From Desulfobacula sp. (GTDB taxonomy: Bacteria > Desulfobacterota > Desulfobacteria > Desulfobacterales > Desulfobacteraceae), in the NCBI GenBank assembly GCA_018645325.1, contig JABGOU010000006.1, positions 1-64,000 of the forward strand: DNA of 64,000 bases. The letters are read 5' to 3'. The notes below the pieces were generated by a model that searched no databases, was not told the DNA's origin, and worked only from the letters and a program-made list of their open reading frames with translations. A program made the position numbers and the translations under genes. This document shows, piece after piece, positions 62,553 to 64,000 of this stretch; positions within the stretch are counted from its first letter, which is position 1; the number at the start of each line of letters is the position of its first letter.

Positions 62553-64000
62553 ATGGGTAACTTTTCAATAAAAGAAAAATATTTCAAATTCATTTTATAT
62601 ATTGTCGTCATAGGTTTGATCAATATTGTCGGAATAACTCTGTTTTTCAGGGCAGACCTGACAAAAGATAAAATATATTCCTTATCACAGGCAAGCCAGG
62701 ATGTTGTGGAAACCCTTTCAGAACCCTTGAGTATAAAGGTATTTTTCTCAAAGGATCTTCCCGCACCCCACAACAATACAGAACGATATCTTAGAGACCT
62801 TTTAGAAGAATATTCTGCAAAGAGTAAAAAATATTTTAATTATACCTTTTATAACGTAACACAAGAAGAAGGAGCACTGACCCAAAAAGCCGATACAAAC
62901 CGTGATATGGCAAGGGACTACGGGATACAGCCAGTTCAGATCAGAATTATGGAAAACGATGAAGTCAAATTTAAAAATGCCTATATGGGGCTGGTCATTC
63001 TCCACGGCGATTTGATGGAAAAAATTGAAGCCATCACCTCCACAAATGGTCTTGAATACAAGGTGACAACTGCAATCCAGAAGATGAATAACAAGGTCAG
63101 CGCATTGTTAAGGCTTAATGAAAAAGTAAATATCACCATGTATTTATCTTCTTCCCTTAATACCATCGCTCCTCTGATCGGCCTTGAACAACTGCCAATG
63201 CTGGGAAAAGCCGTCTCTGATACCATTGCAGACCTCAATAGCAAAAGCCTTGGTATTCTCCAATTCAAACAGATGGATATATCCGATAAAAACAAGCTTG
63301 ATGCCCTTGGCAACAAACACGATTTAATGGCACTTTCCTGGCCGGCCATACCGGAAAAAAATATTTTAGAAGGAAGCGGAGCTGCAGGCCTTGTAATTGA
63401 GTATAAAGGAAATGCAACAACACTGCCCCTTATCACTGCCATGGAACTGCCCATAATCGGCACCACATACCAGATGGCAGATCCGGCTGCCCTGGAAGAA
63501 GAACTCAACTCTATTGTGGAAAAACTCATTGGTATTAATAAGGATATAGGATTTCTCTCGGATCATGGCGCCCATTCCCTTATGCCGGACAGAATGGCCA
63601 TGATGCAGGGAAGACCAGGAGGTGGCCTGCAGACATTTAATAAACTTGTATCTTCACGGTATTCCATCAAACCAATTGGTCTAAAAGATGGTGCAATTCC
63701 CGATGGATTAAACTGCCTGATTATTGCAAGACCCACTGAAAAATTCACAGATTATGAATTATTCCAGATAGATCAGGCATTGATGAAGGGGACAAACCTT
63801 GCTTTTTTTGCGGACGCATTTAATGAAATCATGCCGCAGCAGGGCCAGATGGGCATGCCTCCAAGTTATGAACCCATTGATACCGGCCTTGAAAAACTTT
63901 TCACCCATTATGGTATAAAAATAAAAAAAGCCTATGTTTTAGACAAACAATCCTATACGCACCAGGCCCCTAAAAATATGGGCGGAGGTGAACAAAACAT
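62553..64000 (+). CDS. GldG-like ABC auxiliary protein (cut by window edge)
   Basis: The frame is open from ATG 62553 (AAGGAG site) to the right edge, giving 482 residues. It begins with a membrane helix (FILYIVVIGLINIVGITLFF) and then FRADLTKDKIYSLSQASQDV, the GldG/ABC_transp_aux start, followed by KVFFSKDLPAPHNNTERYLRDL. Later GIQPVQIRIMENDEVKFKNAYMG and FLSDHGAHSLMPDR match the family. The protein probably assists the exporter on the periplasmic side. C-terminal membrane helix expected outside the window. Confidence 0.88.
   Translation, partial: MGNFSIKEKYFKFILYIVVIGLINIVGITLFFRADLTKDKIYSLSQASQDVVETLSEPLSIKVFFSKDLPAPHNNTERYLRDLLEEYSAKSKKYFNYTFYNVTQEEGALTQKADTNRDMARDYGIQPVQIRIMENDEVKFKNAYMGLVILHGDLMEKIEAITSTNGLEYKVTTAIQKMNNKVSALLRLNEKVNITMYLSSSLNTIAPLIGLEQLPMLGKAVSDTIADLNSKSLGILQFKQMDISDKNKLDALGNKHDLMALSWPAIPEKNILEGSGAAGLVIEYKGNATTLPLITAMELPIIGTTYQMADPAALEEELNSIVEKLIGINKDIGFLSDHGAHSLMPDRMAMMQGRPGGGLQTFNKLVSSRYSIKPIGLKDGAIPDGLNCLIIARPTEKFTDYELFQIDQALMKGTNLAFFADAFNEIMPQQGQMGMPPSYEPIDTGLEKLFTHYGIKIKKAYVLDKQSYTHQAPKNMGGGEQN

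Noticed and set aside
1-64000. CRISPR array, rRNA, tRNA, intact insertion sequence or prophage
   Set aside because: No regularly spaced repeats, cloverleaf or transposase/integrase reading frames were recognised by eye; only small non-coding repeats were found.

Overview
The window looks like chromosomal DNA of an anaerobic, AT-rich Desulfobacterota bacterium, most likely a sulfate reducer of the Desulfobacterales. This is inference from gene content, with no phylogeny run: uninterrupted (non-pyrrolysine) MttB-type methyltransferases with a corrinoid protein, tungsten-type aldehyde:ferredoxin oxidoreductases (AOR), a glycyl radical enzyme, PAS/sigma-54 activators and several hybrid histidine kinases. 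No rRNA, tRNA, CRISPR array or intact transposase was seen.

Region 1 (1-5.3 kb): the tail of an OsmC-like gene, a single-subunit FMN glutamate synthase-like protein on the minus strand, an ornithine cyclodeaminase/mu-crystallin family reductase, and a PAS-PAS-sigma-54 activator. Region 2 (5.3-33.3 kb) is an accessory catabolic island. It holds three MttB-family methyltransferases (minus at 5.4 kb, plus at 8.2 kb, minus at 31.7 kb), one corrinoid protein, one methyltetrahydrofolate:corrinoid methyltransferase, a HyuA-type ATPase, two FAD amine oxidoreductases, a Ser/Cys proline racemase-family enzyme, a Tat-exported solute-binding protein, two AOR plus MoaD-like pairs, both subunits of aconitase X (in bacteria a cis-3-hydroxyproline dehydratase), a second sigma-54 activator, a glycyl radical enzyme with its activase, and a GntR regulator. 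Three well-formed sigma-54 promoters (7.7, 8.1 and 23.7 kb) and three copies of a shared promoter/palindrome motif (15.7, 27.4 and 33.4 kb) tie the island together. A 105-bp repeat in opposite orientations brackets 5.3-23.5 kb. The best single reading is a system for demethylating and degrading one or more quaternary amines, plausibly proline or hydroxyproline betaines: methyl groups go to tetrahydrofolate and the ring skeleton to proline/glutamate-level intermediates and ferredoxin-linked oxidation. The substrate itself is not shown by the sequence.

Region 3 (33.4-40.5 kb): a complete trpE-G-D-C-F-B-A operon with a readable leader peptide (three tandem Trp codons) and two successive terminators, that is, a ribosome-mediated attenuator. 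A 64-bp perfect palindrome sits between trpG and trpD.

Region 4 (40.6-47.6 kb): a histidine-kinase remnant, an HD-GYP phosphodiesterase, DsbB/DsbA-like/TlpA-like thiol redox proteins, a ModF-like double ATPase, an EamA transporter, a YchJ-like protein and a DUF2889 protein. Region 5 (47.9-56.7 kb, minus): an FG-GAP repeat exported protein, two hybrid histidine kinases and a LivK-like binding protein, the last three probably one sensory unit. Region 6 (57-64 kb): birA and the biotin ECF transporter bioY-bioM-bioN, a two-repeat hypothetical protein, and a GldA/GldF/GldG-like ABC export system that runs off the right edge.
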